Position numbers and translations under genes: made by a program | Shown here: positions 9,914 to 17,789 of the stretch, piece by piece | Layout of the letters: every line of letters starts with the position of its first letter | Numbering within the stretch: the stretch's first letter is position 1 | Source of the DNA: Phycisphaerae bacterium | Lineage (GTDB): Bacteria > Planctomycetota > Phycisphaerae > Tepidisphaerales > Tepidisphaeraceae | Direction of reading: 5' to 3' | Assembly: GCA_030448225.1 (NCBI GenBank) | Contig: JAUJNJ010000096.1 | Location: forward strand, 1 to 21,179 | Length of the DNA stretch: 21,179 bases | Notes under the pieces: model-generated | What the model saw: the letters and a program-made list of their open reading frames with translations, nothing else | Databases searched by the model: none | Told to the model about the DNA's origin: nothing

Positions 9914-9930
9914 TTGCCGGCCTCGTGCCA
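9914..9930 (-). promoter_or_regulatory. Possible sigma-54 promoter for the giant surface-protein gene
   Basis: The minus strand reads TGGCACGAGGCCGGCAA. The -24 element matches TGGCACG exactly, and the GG and GC dinucleotides are separated by exactly 10 bases as sigma-54 requires. The -12 box (CGGC instead of TTGC) is a poor match. It would give a leader of roughly 230 bases. Sigma-54 control of PEP-CTERM genes through PrsK/PrsR-type regulators is described in some bacteria; applying that here is inference. Confidence 0.25.
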
Positions 9931-10232
9931 CTCGATCGAAGATCGACGCGACATGGATCCTCGCATGACTCCTCCTCTCCGCGAAGGACACCCTACGTCC
10001 CCCAAACAGCCGCCGGGCCGCATCGCGGTCCGGCGTCGCCGGGCAACCAACTGGGATGTCCACCCTCACCTACGACGTGTCGTCCCGGACTGGGACTGCT
10101 CTTTCACTACGCCCGGATTTCCGCAAGGATCGGGAACCGTGAAATTTTTCATTATTACCGGCAATTGTCGGGGTGAACCCGCCCCGTGGCCCGCGGTCAC
10201 CGGCCGCGTTCCGCCGCCCACTTCAACTTGCC

Positions 10233-12035
10233 CTACCGCCCGCCAATGTCAAACTGCGGGTCGCCGAAAATAATCCAATCGAGCCCGGTCGTGTCGCCGC
10301 CGTCGGTCGAGGCCAACGTCAGGAAGCGATCCGTGGGGGCCAGCGCGACGTCGATGACGCCGGGGCCGTCGAAGTTGGTGAAGCCGCGCCGCTCGTAACG
10401 CGCCTTGCCGTCGACGATCACGAACGCGTCGGCCTTTTTCGTTTCCGGGCCGGCGTACGTGCTGCCCACCACGCAGCGGAACCGCACGACGCTCGTCGCC
10501 GGGCGCAGGCGCCGGACGGCGGCCAGGTCGAGCGTCAGTCCCTTGTTGCTGTGGAGCAAGATCACGCCGTGTCCATCGCTGCCGTAATCGACTCCGCCGA
10601 GCCGCGCCGTGAAGTTCTCGTTCGCCCGGTCCGCCGGCCACTCGATCGTGCCGCCGGTGCGGATGTGCTGGAACGTGCGTCGGTCGGAGATCGCGAACTG
10701 GAACGCGTGCCCCGCCGAGTCGACCGTGTCGGGCCCCGTGCCCTGCGGGACGAACGCGCCGTCGATCACCGGCACGCCCGCCACCCGGCGGTACGCGGCG
10801 TCGACCGGGAGGTAGTTGCCCGGGGCGAACGCGCCGGCCCGGCCGGTCGAGGGGTCGATCGACAGGCCGCGGCGACGCGTGGCCCCGTCGCCGCCGTTGA
10901 TCAGGTCGACCACGTCCAGGACGCGCGGGTCGCCGGTGATGTCCCGCACGAACGCCTGGGGCGACGCGCCGCCGGGCATCACGCTGACGCTCGTGGGCGT
11001 CATGCGGGCGGCGTCGCCGGCCTTGAGCAGCGAGCCGGCCTGCGGCGCCGGCAGGATGTCGTCCGCGGCGGCGGCGTCGGCGGCGGCGCGGGGCGTGGCC
11101 CGCACTTCGCCGGCGAACACGTGGACCTGCGTCCCGCCGCCGGCCGCGTCGCTCGCGACGCCGAACTGCGTGCCGAGGTCCGTCACGTCCGCGGCGGCCG
11201 TCCGCACGACGAACCCGCGCGCCGGGCCCGCCGCCGTGGCCGTCACGCGGCCGTGCGCCAGCGACATTTCGGTCGAGGAGTCGACGGTGAACTCCGACGG
11301 CGCCTCGAAGATCACCCGTGCCCCGCCGTCGAACGCCAACTCGGCAAACCCCCGCGTCAGCCGCAGGTGGCGGCCGGCCCGCAGCCGGGCCTCGTTCGAC
11401 GTCGTCTCGTCGCGGAGCGGCTCGGCCCATTCCGCGCCGACCGCCGAGACGACCGTCGCGACGAACCAGGCCGCCGCGGGTTGCGGGGCCGGCGCGGGCG
11501 CCGGCGTCGGGGCGGCGGCGATCAACGCCGGCGCGACCGACGGCCGTAAGAGCACCGCGGTCGTCACGCCGGCGGCGGCCAGCACCGCCGCCGCCGTCGC
11601 GAGGGCGGCGATGCGGAACGGCGACCAACGGCCCGACCGGAGCTCGGGCTCCGGCCGCGGGATCGACGGCGCGGGCAGCAGTTCCGGCTCGTCCGGCTCG
11701 TCGATCGCGGAAAGGCGGTAGCCGTGCAGCGCCTCCTGCCCGTGCAGCGCCTGCTCGCGATCGGCGGACGGCCCCGCGGCCGGGCCGGTCCGCACGGCGG
11801 CGGCGGCGGCATCGGAATTGCGGTAGGCGTCGATGTCCTCGTGCCCCTCGCCCGGGGTGGCGAAACGCCACTCGAGCAGCGAGTGAAGGCCCATGTACCG
11901 GACGTACTCGTCGAGCGCGTCGTCATCGCGCAGCAGTTGTCGCAGGCGGGCCGCGTCCGCCGCGCTGAGGCGGCCGTCCACGAGCTCCACGAGGAGGCGG
12001 GAGAAGTCGTCGGGAAGCTCGGTTCGCGTCGTCAC
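10233..12035 (-). CDS. FecR-domain membrane protein with C-terminal beta-sandwich
   Basis: This is probably the membrane partner of the upstream sigma factor, working as an anti-sigma or signal-relay protein. The GTG start (12035-12033) overlaps the sigma stop (GTGA) and follows GGGAGG at about 6 bases, so I prefer it to the upstream in-frame codon at 12071. The protein has 600 residues. Residues 1-70 are cytoplasmic and helical (DFSRLLVELVDGRLSAADAA ... YMGLHSLLEWRF), resembling the N-terminal part of planctomycete FecR proteins. An Ala/Pro-rich linker follows, then one transmembrane helix at about 141-163 (RIAALATAAAVLAAAGVTTA). The FecR domain is at about 215-315 (ARLRAGRHLRLTRGFAELAF ... 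VTDLGTQFGVASD ... VHVFAGEV). Residues 370-600 form a beta-rich, NPCBM-like domain ending in FLTLASTDGGDTTGLDWIIF. The ligand is unknown. Confidence 0.85.
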   Translation of the reverse strand: MTTRTELPDDFSRLLVELVDGRLSAADAARLRQLLRDDDALDEYVRYMGLHSLLEWRFATPGEGHEDIDAYRNSDAAAAAVRTGPAAGPSADREQALHGQEALHGYRLSAIDEPDEPELLPAPSIPRPEPELRSGRWSPFRIAALATAAAVLAAAGVTTAVLLRPSVAPALIAAAPTPAPAPAPQPAAAWFVATVVSAVGAEWAEPLRDETTSNEARLRAGRHLRLTRGFAELAFDGGARVIFEAPSEFTVDSSTEMSLAHGRVTATAAGPARGFVVRTAAADVTDLGTQFGVASDAAGGGTQVHVFAGEVRATPRAAADAAAADDILPAPQAGSLLKAGDAARMTPTSVSVMPGGASPQAFVRDITGDPRVLDVVDLINGGDGATRRRGLSIDPSTGRAGAFAPGNYLPVDAAYRRVAGVPVIDGAFVPQGTGPDTVDSAGHAFQFAISDRRTFQHIRTGGTIEWPADRANENFTARLGGVDYGSDGHGVILLHSNKGLTLDLAAVRRLRPATSVVRFRCVVGSTYAGPETKKADAFVIVDGKARYERRGFTNFDGPGVIDVALAPTDRFLTLASTDGGDTTGLDWIIFGDPQFDIGGR

Positions 12036-12571
12036 GTCGCGCCTCCCGATTCCATCGCCCGTTCCACGCACCGCGCCAGCGCGACGCGAATGCGGTGCAG
12101 GAGTACCGCCAGCGTGGCCGGCGATTTCGCCACCTCGCCGGCGATCACCTGCACCGGCGCGCCATCGCGGTAGCGGCGGCGCACGAGCTCGCGGTGGCGG
12201 TCGGACAGCTTGCCGATGCAGCCGTCGAGCGCGAGCAGTCGGTCCTCTAAGTCGGCGTTGCCCTCGGCGACGGCGGCCGCGACCCGGTCCAGCAGTTCTT
12301 CGTCCAAGACCAGCCGGTCGCGCATCGCCCGTTTGCGGTGGGCCATGACTTGGTATCGCGCGAACGTATACGCCCAGGTCAGGAAGTCACGATCCGGGTC
12401 GTAGTCGCTCGCCTTCTTCCACAGGACGGCGTTCGTCTCCTGAAGGACGTCGCGCGCGTCCCGCGTGCCCGCCATGAGCGAGCATATAAAGGAATACAGA
12501 TGGCTCTGGGCGCCCGTCAGGCGCTGCACAAACTGTTCACGTTGCAGAGATGTATCGTCGGCCCCGGTCAA
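12032..12571 (-). CDS. ECF-type RNA polymerase sigma factor
   Basis: A small sigma-70 family factor of 179 residues, of the type common in Rhodopirellula and Verrucomicrobium relatives. Region 2 covers about residues 16-85, with DVLQETNAVLWKKA and the -10 recognition stretch DFLTWAYTFARYQVMAHRK. Region 4 covers about 112-170 (LDGCIGKLSDRHRELVRRRY, then a helix-turn-helix VIAGEVAKSPATLAVLLHRI). The start is a TTG (12571-12569) preceded by GGAAG (12582-12578) at 6 bases. No in-frame ATG or GTG lies between it and the upstream in-frame TAG. Its stop overlaps the FecR start by four bases, so the two are translationally coupled. It probably directs transcription of an envelope regulon, which may include the co-oriented surface-protein genes; that target set is inference. 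Confidence 0.9.
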   Translation of the reverse strand: MTGADDTSLQREQFVQRLTGAQSHLYSFICSLMAGTRDARDVLQETNAVLWKKASDYDPDRDFLTWAYTFARYQVMAHRKRAMRDRLVLDEELLDRVAAAVAEGNADLEDRLLALDGCIGKLSDRHRELVRRRYRDGAPVQVIAGEVAKSPATLAVLLHRIRVALARCVERAMESGGAT

Positions 12572-12582
12572 GTCATTCTTCC
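12569..12582 (-). promoter_or_regulatory. Ribosome binding site and TTG start of the sigma gene
   Basis: The minus strand reads GGAAG-AATGAC-TTG. An ATG lies inside the spacer but opens a two-codon frame (ATG ACT TGA) whose stop overlaps the TTG. One extra T would turn this into an ordinary ATG start in frame with the sigma gene, so a base missing from the TT run is the alternative reading. Confidence 0.5.
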
Positions 12583-12750
12583 GGCAGCTCCCTGAGATGT
12601 CTTTCCGCTGTTGAGCATTAGCGGCCTCGACACGAACATTACACTACGCTCACAATTATTTCTTTGAGTTCCTTCGGGTTGCGTGAGTGTGATTACGTTC
12701 GTTTAGTAATCTAGGCAAAATGCGACGACCTGCGTCCCCCGCTCCGCCGC

Positions 12751-14268
12751 TCACTGCCAAGTCCAATCGGGTCGGCGGACCGCTTCGAGCGCCTCTTTCA
12801 CCCCGACGCCTTGCTTTGCCAACGCCACGTTCACCTGGCGGTGACGCAGCCAGACCGCGCGCTCCTCCGGCGTGGCCGGGTGCGGCTTGCGGTGCGGGAC
12901 GCCTTGTCCGATGAGCATCGCCAGGTACCCCTCCAACCCGAACGGGTCGTTCGCCGACAGCAGCAGGCTGCGGCCGAGGGCGGTCGGGCCGTTCTCCTGA
13001 TAGAACTCGACGGCTCCGGCAATCTTGCCAAGGTCGGTCTCGGCGCGGCAGGTCTGCCAGAATGGCGTGTCGACGCGCGTGTTGAAGCGGTAGTGCAACG
13101 CGAGAAAGTCGCGGACCTCGTCCCACATCGCCCCGATGAACCGGTCGTACAGGCAGATCACGCTCGGCGTGGGCCGGCCCGAGCTCTCGATCAGCGCGTC
13201 GGCCAGCGTGCGGCACTGGATGATGATCACCTGGAGGGCCGTCGCCTCGAGCGGCTCCACGAACCCGGTCGCGTTGCCGACGCCCACGACGTTGCCGTGC
13301 CACATCGTCTCGTACCGGCCGGAGCGGAACTTCACGACCCGCGGCTCGTTGGCGACCTTCGGGTTCTTGCGCAGGAACTCGGCGCGGGCCTCGTCGTCGC
13401 TGATGAACCGCGACGAGTAGACGTACCCGCGGTTGATGAACGTCTCGTGCTCGATCTGCCAGCACCAGCCGGCGTCCATCGTCTCGGCGACCGTGTAGGG
13501 CTTGATCACCTCCGTCGTCCGCGGCCAACCGCCGATGACGGCGCGGTCGCAGAACAGCGAGTCGGCGTAACTGCGGAACGGCACGCCCAGCGCGCGGCCG
13601 ATCAGCTCGGAGCGGAAGCCCGACGCGTCGACGTAGAGCGCGGCGGACATCCGCCGGCCGTCCTCCAGCACGAGGGCGGCGACGCCGGCCGGGCCGGTCT
13701 CCACGCCGCGGACGGTCCCCTCGACGAACTCGACGCCGGCCTCGCGGCAGCGGGCCTCGAGGTAGCCGACGAGCTTCACGTTCTCGATGTGGAACGCCAC
13801 GTTCGCGTGCCCGTTGATCGCGGGGCGGCCGTCGGGCCGCCGCAGGAACGCGCGGTCGTGCTCCATCAGCGCCGACCAGGGGTCCATGCAGTCGAAGCCG
13901 TGCTCGGCGTAGTAGCCGTTATTCTTCGGCAGGTCCGGCCACCGGTTGTCGAGCATCTTGCTGAACGCGTAGTGGAAGTGCGGCCGCGGGCCCCACAGGA
14001 AGCGGATGCCGAGCTTCCACGTCGGCGCGGCCTCGGCGTAGAACTGCGCCGGGTCGAGCGCGAGGTTGTCGAAGAGGAAGCGGGGGAAGACGCCGGTCGT
14101 CCCCTCGCCGACGCCGATCACGCCGATGTCGCTGCTGCGCAGCACGCGGACCGGCAGGAAGGGGATGCGCCGCCGCAGCGTCAGCGCCGCGATCAGCCCC
14201 GCGCTGCCGCCGCCGAGGACGAGCGCGTCCTTCACCTGCTCGGGGAACAGATCCGAATTCGTTGTCAT
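12751..14268 (-). CDS. Flavin-dependent (tryptophan) halogenase family protein
   Basis: A 505-residue member of the tryptophan halogenase family (PF04820), which uses FADH2, O2 and halide to halogenate aromatic substrates. The ATG at 14268 is preferred over an in-frame GTG two codons upstream; neither has a clear ribosome site. The FAD motif ALVLGGGSAGLIAALTL is at about residues 15-31 and GVGEGTTG at about 52-59. PTWKLGIRF places Lys85 where the catalytic lysine (Lys79 of PrnA) lies. The hallmark WxWxIP reads WCWQIE at 268-273, with Glu for Pro. FVEPLEAT at 336-343 aligns by eye with the Glu-Ser pair (346/347 of PrnA), keeping Glu341 but with Ala for Ser. There is no signal peptide and no flavin reductase nearby. 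The substrate may not be tryptophan. Confidence 0.88.
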   Translation of the reverse strand: MTTNSDLFPEQVKDALVLGGGSAGLIAALTLRRRIPFLPVRVLRSSDIGVIGVGEGTTGVFPRFLFDNLALDPAQFYAEAAPTWKLGIRFLWGPRPHFHYAFSKMLDNRWPDLPKNNGYYAEHGFDCMDPWSALMEHDRAFLRRPDGRPAINGHANVAFHIENVKLVGYLEARCREAGVEFVEGTVRGVETGPAGVAALVLEDGRRMSAALYVDASGFRSELIGRALGVPFRSYADSLFCDRAVIGGWPRTTEVIKPYTVAETMDAGWCWQIEHETFINRGYVYSSRFISDDEARAEFLRKNPKVANEPRVVKFRSGRYETMWHGNVVGVGNATGFVEPLEATALQVIIIQCRTLADALIESSGRPTPSVICLYDRFIGAMWDEVRDFLALHYRFNTRVDTPFWQTCRAETDLGKIAGAVEFYQENGPTALGRSLLLSANDPFGLEGYLAMLIGQGVPHRKPHPATPEERAVWLRHRQVNVALAKQGVGVKEALEAVRRPDWTWQ

Positions 14269-14624
14269 CGGCACGACCGGTAAGACGTGAACGGCCGCGC
14301 GCGGGCACGACGACGGGCCGCCGACGGGACGGCGGTGGCCGGGACGCGCGCTGCGGCGCCGGCGCGACGACCCGTGAGATCGCCGCGTCCGGCCGAACGT
14401 TCTGAAATGAAACCGCGCCGATCAACGACCAAGAAATGACACGACCGACGCGCCTGCTCTCCGCCGCGGGGCCGACCACATTACCGACGTGCGCTCTCGG
14501 CGATCCCCGCGCGGCCGTACGACGGGCGGCACGGGAATGGCACGAGAGCCGTGACGGCCCAAGAACCGCAGGCATATCTATCGTCCGGTGGCCGCCGGTC
14601 AAGGGCGGGCGCACGGGCGGCCCG
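14269..14624. other. Gene-free spacer upstream of the halogenase gene
   Basis: No coding frame with protein character was found. It presumably contains the halogenase promoter (minus strand). A perfect 8-base palindrome GAACGTTC (14395-14402) lies about 130 bases before the halogenase start, next to a relatively AT-rich patch at 14400-14440. I could not assign -35 and -10 boxes. Confidence 0.4.
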
Positions 14625-14751
14625 CGCGTGAGCGGCGCCACGCGTGAGTGGCGCTACGCGTGATCGGCGACACGGGCGGGCGGCGCCAAGGGCGAGCGGA
14701 ACGCGCGTGAGCGGCGTCAGGGGCGGGCGGCGTCAGGGGCGGGCGGCGGTG
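14625..14751. repeat. Degenerate 16-base tandem repeat, eight units, running into the histidine kinase stop
   Basis: Eight consecutive units begin at 14625, 14641, 14657, 14673, 14689, 14704, 14720 and 14736. All are 16 bases except the fifth, which has 15. A typical unit is CGCGTGAGCGGCGYCA; the variant GGGGCGGGCGGCGTCA occurs towards the right end. On the minus strand the TCA of the seventh unit is the TGA stop of the histidine kinase, and the eighth unit encodes its last residues. Confidence 0.8.
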
Positions 14752-17204
14752 GCGACGCGGCGGATGGCGGCGTCGAGGGCGGCGAAGTCCACCGGCTTGG
14801 TCAGGTGCTCGGCGAAGCCGGCGTCGCGGCTGGCGGCGACGTCGGCCTCCATGCCGTAGCCGGTCAGCGCGATCGCCCGGCCCGCGTAGCGGTCGCGTAG
14901 TTGGCGCATCACGTCCAACCCGCTGCCGTCGGGCAGGCCGAGGTCGGAGATCACGACGTCGAACGTCTCCCGCCGCGCCGCCGCCGTGCCCGACGCCGCG
15001 GACGTCGCGCCGGTCACGGCGTGGCCGGCCTGCCGCAGCAGCTTCGACATGACCGCCAGCGACGGCTCGTGATCCTCGATCAGCAGCACGCTCACCGACA
15101 GGGGTGACGACGACCCGCCGCCGGCCCCCGCCGCCGGTCGGTGTGGGACCGCCTCGGGCGCGGGTGCGTCGATCGCCGGCAGTTCGACGGTGAACGTCGC
15201 GCCGCGCCCGCGCCCCGCGCTGGCGGCGGTCACGGTCCCGCCGTGCGCCTCGGCGAGGCGGCGGCTGATCGCCAGGCCCAGGCCCAGCCCCGCCTGCTGG
15301 CGCGCCGCCCGCACGTCGCCCTGCTCGAACGCGTTGAACAGCCGCGGCAGCACCGCCGGGTCGATCCCCGCGCCGGTGTCGGCCACCTCGACGCGCACGC
15401 GCCCGCCGGGCCCGTCGGACGACCGCACGGTGATCGTGCCGCCCGGGCCGGTGAACTTCTGCGCGTTGTTGACGAGGTTCCAGAACACCTGCTGGAGGCG
15501 CGTCGCGTCGCCCCGCACGACGTGCCGCGCGGCCGACAGGTCCAGCACGAGCCGCGCCGACGCCTCGCGCTGGCAGATGTCGACCGCGGCGCGGACGATC
15601 GGGTGCAGGTCCACGTCCTGCGCGTCGAGTTGCAGCTTGCCGCGCGTGATGCGCGTCAGGTCGAGCAGGTCGGAGATCAGGCGGCTCTCCAGCTCCACGT
15701 TGCGGCGGATCGTCGCCACGTCCTGGCGCAGGTCCGCGGGGAGACCCGGGTGCGACTCCATCAGCGAGACGGTCAGCAGCACGGGCGTCAGCGGCGTGCG
15801 CAGCTCGTGGCTCAGGACGGCCAGGAACTCGCTCTTGGCCTCGTTCGCCCGCTCGGCCTCGGCCCGCGCGCGGCGCTCGGCCTCGAAGAGGCGGGCCCGC
15901 TCCAGCGCTTGCGCACACTGGCGGCTGAGCGACAGGATGAACTCGCGGTCCTCGGGCGAGAACCCGCCGGGGCGGTCGAAGCTCAGCCCGAGCACGCCCA
16001 TCGGCTGCCCGCCGACCAGCAGCGGGATGCACGCCGACCGCTTCGTCTCCCGCCGCGCGTTCACCGGCGCCAGCGCGGGGTAGCGGCTCAGCCGCTCCTC
16101 GGGCGTCCCGAGGTAGACCGGCTCGCCCGTGCGCACCGCCTCGGCCAGCGGGATCGGCGCGTCGAGCGCGAACCGCTCCCACCGCGCGATGACCTCCGGC
16201 GGGTACCCGACCGACCCGGCCATCTCCAGCGCCGCGCCGTCGGCCGACAGCAGCGCCAGCGACCCGGCGGTGGCGCCGAGCGCGGCGATGCCCTGGTCGA
16301 CCGTCACCCGCGCGACGTCCGCGGGCGTGACGGCCTCGGACAGCGCGGCGGCGACCGCGTACAGCCGGCCGATCCGCTCGGCCGCCCGCTCGCGGTCGGT
16401 CAGGTCGCGCACGACCGCCATCAGGTGCGGCTGGCCGTTGAACGCGAACGACGTGCCGACGACCTCGATCGGGAACGCCGTGCCGTCGCGGCGGCGGTCA
16501 ACCGTCTCGCAGCGGAACTCCCCGCCCGCGCCGGCCACGCGGAGGAACTCCTCGAACATCGGCAGCGCCTCGGGGTGGATCGCGGCCCGCGCGTCGATCC
16601 CGAGCAGTTCCTCGTAAGCGTAGCCGTACAGCCGCGTCGTCGCCGGGTTGACCTCGACGATGCGCCCCTGCGGCGTGTAGACGATCAGCGCGTCGCGGAC
16701 GGCCTCGAACAGCCCGCGGTACCGCCGCTCGGCCTCGCGCGCCGCGGCCTCGGCGCGCACGCTCGGCGTCTCCTCGGTCAGCGCGCAGAACACCCCGCCG
16801 ACGCCGCCGGCGTCGTCGGGGATCGGGCTGTGCGACCAGGTGAACCACGCCTGCTCGGGGAACCCGTTGCGCTCGACGCGCAGCGGCACCCGCTCGTGGC
16901 GCGTCGCCTCGCCGCGCCGCATCACCGCCTCGACCTGCGGGCCGCTCACGTCCCACGTCTCGCCCCCCAGGCTCCGCGCGGGGCGGCCCCGCGCGTCGGG
17001 GTGCCGCTTGCCGAGGATCGGCACGTACGCGTCGTTGTAGAAGTTGATCAGGTCCGGCCCCCACCAGACGAACATCGGGAACCGGCTGTTGAGGCAGATG
17101 CCCACCGCCACGCGCAGGCCCTGCGGCCACGACTCGACCGGCCCCAGCGGCGCGACCAATCGGCCGCCCGCACGCGCTCGGCCATGCCCGCCAGCGCCGT
17201 CCAT
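14733..17204 (-). CDS. Hybrid sensor histidine kinase (PAS-PAS-GAF-HisKA-HATPase-REC)
   Basis: From ATG 17204 the frame gives 823 residues. A PAS-like domain covers about 33-145 (NSRFPMFVWWGPDLINFYND, SPIPDDAGGVGGVFCALTEE). A second PAS covers about 160-275 (YRGLFEAVRDALIVYTPQGR) and a GAF domain about 278-440. HisKA has FLAVLSHELRTPL with His466. HATPase_c has NLVNNAQKF, ADTGAGID and GLGLGLAISRRL at 576-650. The receiver at about 704-820 has acceptor Asp754 (VISDLGLPDGSG) and Lys803. No transmembrane segment is visible, so sensing is probably cytoplasmic. The N-terminus is uncertain: family-like sequence ALAGMAERVRAADWS lies in another frame at 17197-17153, immediately before PLGPVESWPQ, suggesting two compensating indels. 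A TTG at 17294 preceded by AGGGG is an alternative start. No separate response regulator is in the window. Confidence 0.88.
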   Translation of the reverse strand: MDGAGGHGRARAGGRLVAPLGPVESWPQGLRVAVGICLNSRFPMFVWWGPDLINFYNDAYVPILGKRHPDARGRPARSLGGETWDVSGPQVEAVMRRGEATRHERVPLRVERNGFPEQAWFTWSHSPIPDDAGGVGGVFCALTEETPSVRAEAAAREAERRYRGLFEAVRDALIVYTPQGRIVEVNPATTRLYGYAYEELLGIDARAAIHPEALPMFEEFLRVAGAGGEFRCETVDRRRDGTAFPIEVVGTSFAFNGQPHLMAVVRDLTDRERAAERIGRLYAVAAALSEAVTPADVARVTVDQGIAALGATAGSLALLSADGAALEMAGSVGYPPEVIARWERFALDAPIPLAEAVRTGEPVYLGTPEERLSRYPALAPVNARRETKRSACIPLLVGGQPMGVLGLSFDRPGGFSPEDREFILSLSRQCAQALERARLFEAERRARAEAERANEAKSEFLAVLSHELRTPLTPVLLTVSLMESHPGLPADLRQDVATIRRNVELESRLISDLLDLTRITRGKLQLDAQDVDLHPIVRAAVDICQREASARLVLDLSAARHVVRGDATRLQQVFWNLVNNAQKFTGPGGTITVRSSDGPGGRVRVEVADTGAGIDPAVLPRLFNAFEQGDVRAARQQAGLGLGLAISRRLAEAHGGTVTAASAGRGRGATFTVELPAIDAPAPEAVPHRPAAGAGGGSSSPLSVSVLLIEDHEPSLAVMSKLLRQAGHAVTGATSAASGTAAARRETFDVVISDLGLPDGSGLDVMRQLRDRYAGRAIALTGYGMEADVAASRDAGFAEHLTKPVDFAALDAAIRRVATAARP

Positions 17205-17789
17205 GCCGCCGCCCGCCTTGGCCGCCTCGCCCGGCAGCGCGGCGGGGGCGGTCGTCGGCGTAGGCGTCTCTGGTGGGCGGCCGGCGATGTTCAAGTCGAC
17301 CCCTGCGTGCGCGACGCGGTGGTGGTAGCGCCGTTCGTCGCACGATCCGCGTCGCGCCCGGCACCTGGCCCGCCCACCATAATAATCCAGTGGTACGCCA
17401 GTCGCCCCACCGGGATCGACAAAAGTCGAGATCGCCGCCGAGCACCGTGCAGAGTCGTCGGACGCCCCGGGAAGCTCACGGTTTCCGCGAGGAAACTTGC
17501 TACACCGAGGCCCGCGGTGCGCCCGCTGGCAACCGGCCGCCCGGGCCGACCCCACGCGGCGGGCACCGGTGGCCGCCGCACCGCCCACGTGAGTGCGGCC
17601 CCACGAAGCCAGCTCTCGTTCGCCTTCGCGCGCCCGGCGGAGTGGCGCCGGCGTTCTCATAGCCGCCGCCGCACCGCATTCTGCCCGGAGCGATGGCGAA
17701 GCGAACGGACCCATTGCGCGGCGTGCCGCACGTACGGCGTTGACCTGCGCGTCGCCCGCCCGCTACGATCACGTCGTTCCCCCCGACCG
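17205..17789. other. Divergent intergenic region between histidine kinase and efflux group
   Basis: No gene is supported. It should contain promoters in both directions. On the minus strand an AT-rich TATTAT (17384-17379) inside GGATTATTATGG stands out as a possible -10 box for the kinase, but no good -35 is visible at 17 bases. A short inverted repeat TCGAC-AAAA-GTCGA lies near 17415-17430. The part next to the kinase (to 17294) could be coding if its TTG start is used. Confidence 0.4.

Larger units (their letters stand above)
9672..10232. other. Leader and regulatory region between FecR gene and giant surface-protein gene
   Basis: No gene is supported in this stretch. It holds the 5' leader of the leftward giant gene, an inverted repeat GGCCGGC-GTGTT-GCCGGCC (9904-9922), a sigma-54-like motif (listed separately) and an AT-rich island at about 10140-10170. 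On the minus strand the island reads CAATTGCCGGTAATAATG. It could be a promoter for the giant gene or part of the 3' region of the FecR gene. No canonical terminator with a T-run was found after the FecR stop. Confidence 0.5.

Noticed and set aside
9754..10050. 98-codon minus-strand frame in the leader of the giant gene
   Set aside because: Arg/Gly/Pro-rich, no ribosome site and no hydrophobic or domain pattern; it lies in what looks like a promoter and leader region.
10173..11549. 458-codon open frame on the plus strand opposite the FecR gene
   Set aside because: Arg/Val/Ala-rich shadow; the minus strand has a transmembrane helix, a FecR domain and a coupled start.
12656..13528. 290-codon minus-strand frame overlapping the halogenase C-terminal part
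   Set aside because: It is the halogenase sequence read one base out of frame; composition is Arg/Gly-rich and no start site is evident.
12811..14283. 490-codon open frame opposite the halogenase gene
   Set aside because: Low-complexity composition and no recognisable motif, while the minus strand encodes a complete flavin enzyme with its signatures.
14536..14553. TGGCACG on the plus strand, resembling a sigma-54 -24 box
   Set aside because: The GC at the required 10-base distance is missing and no plus-strand gene follows.
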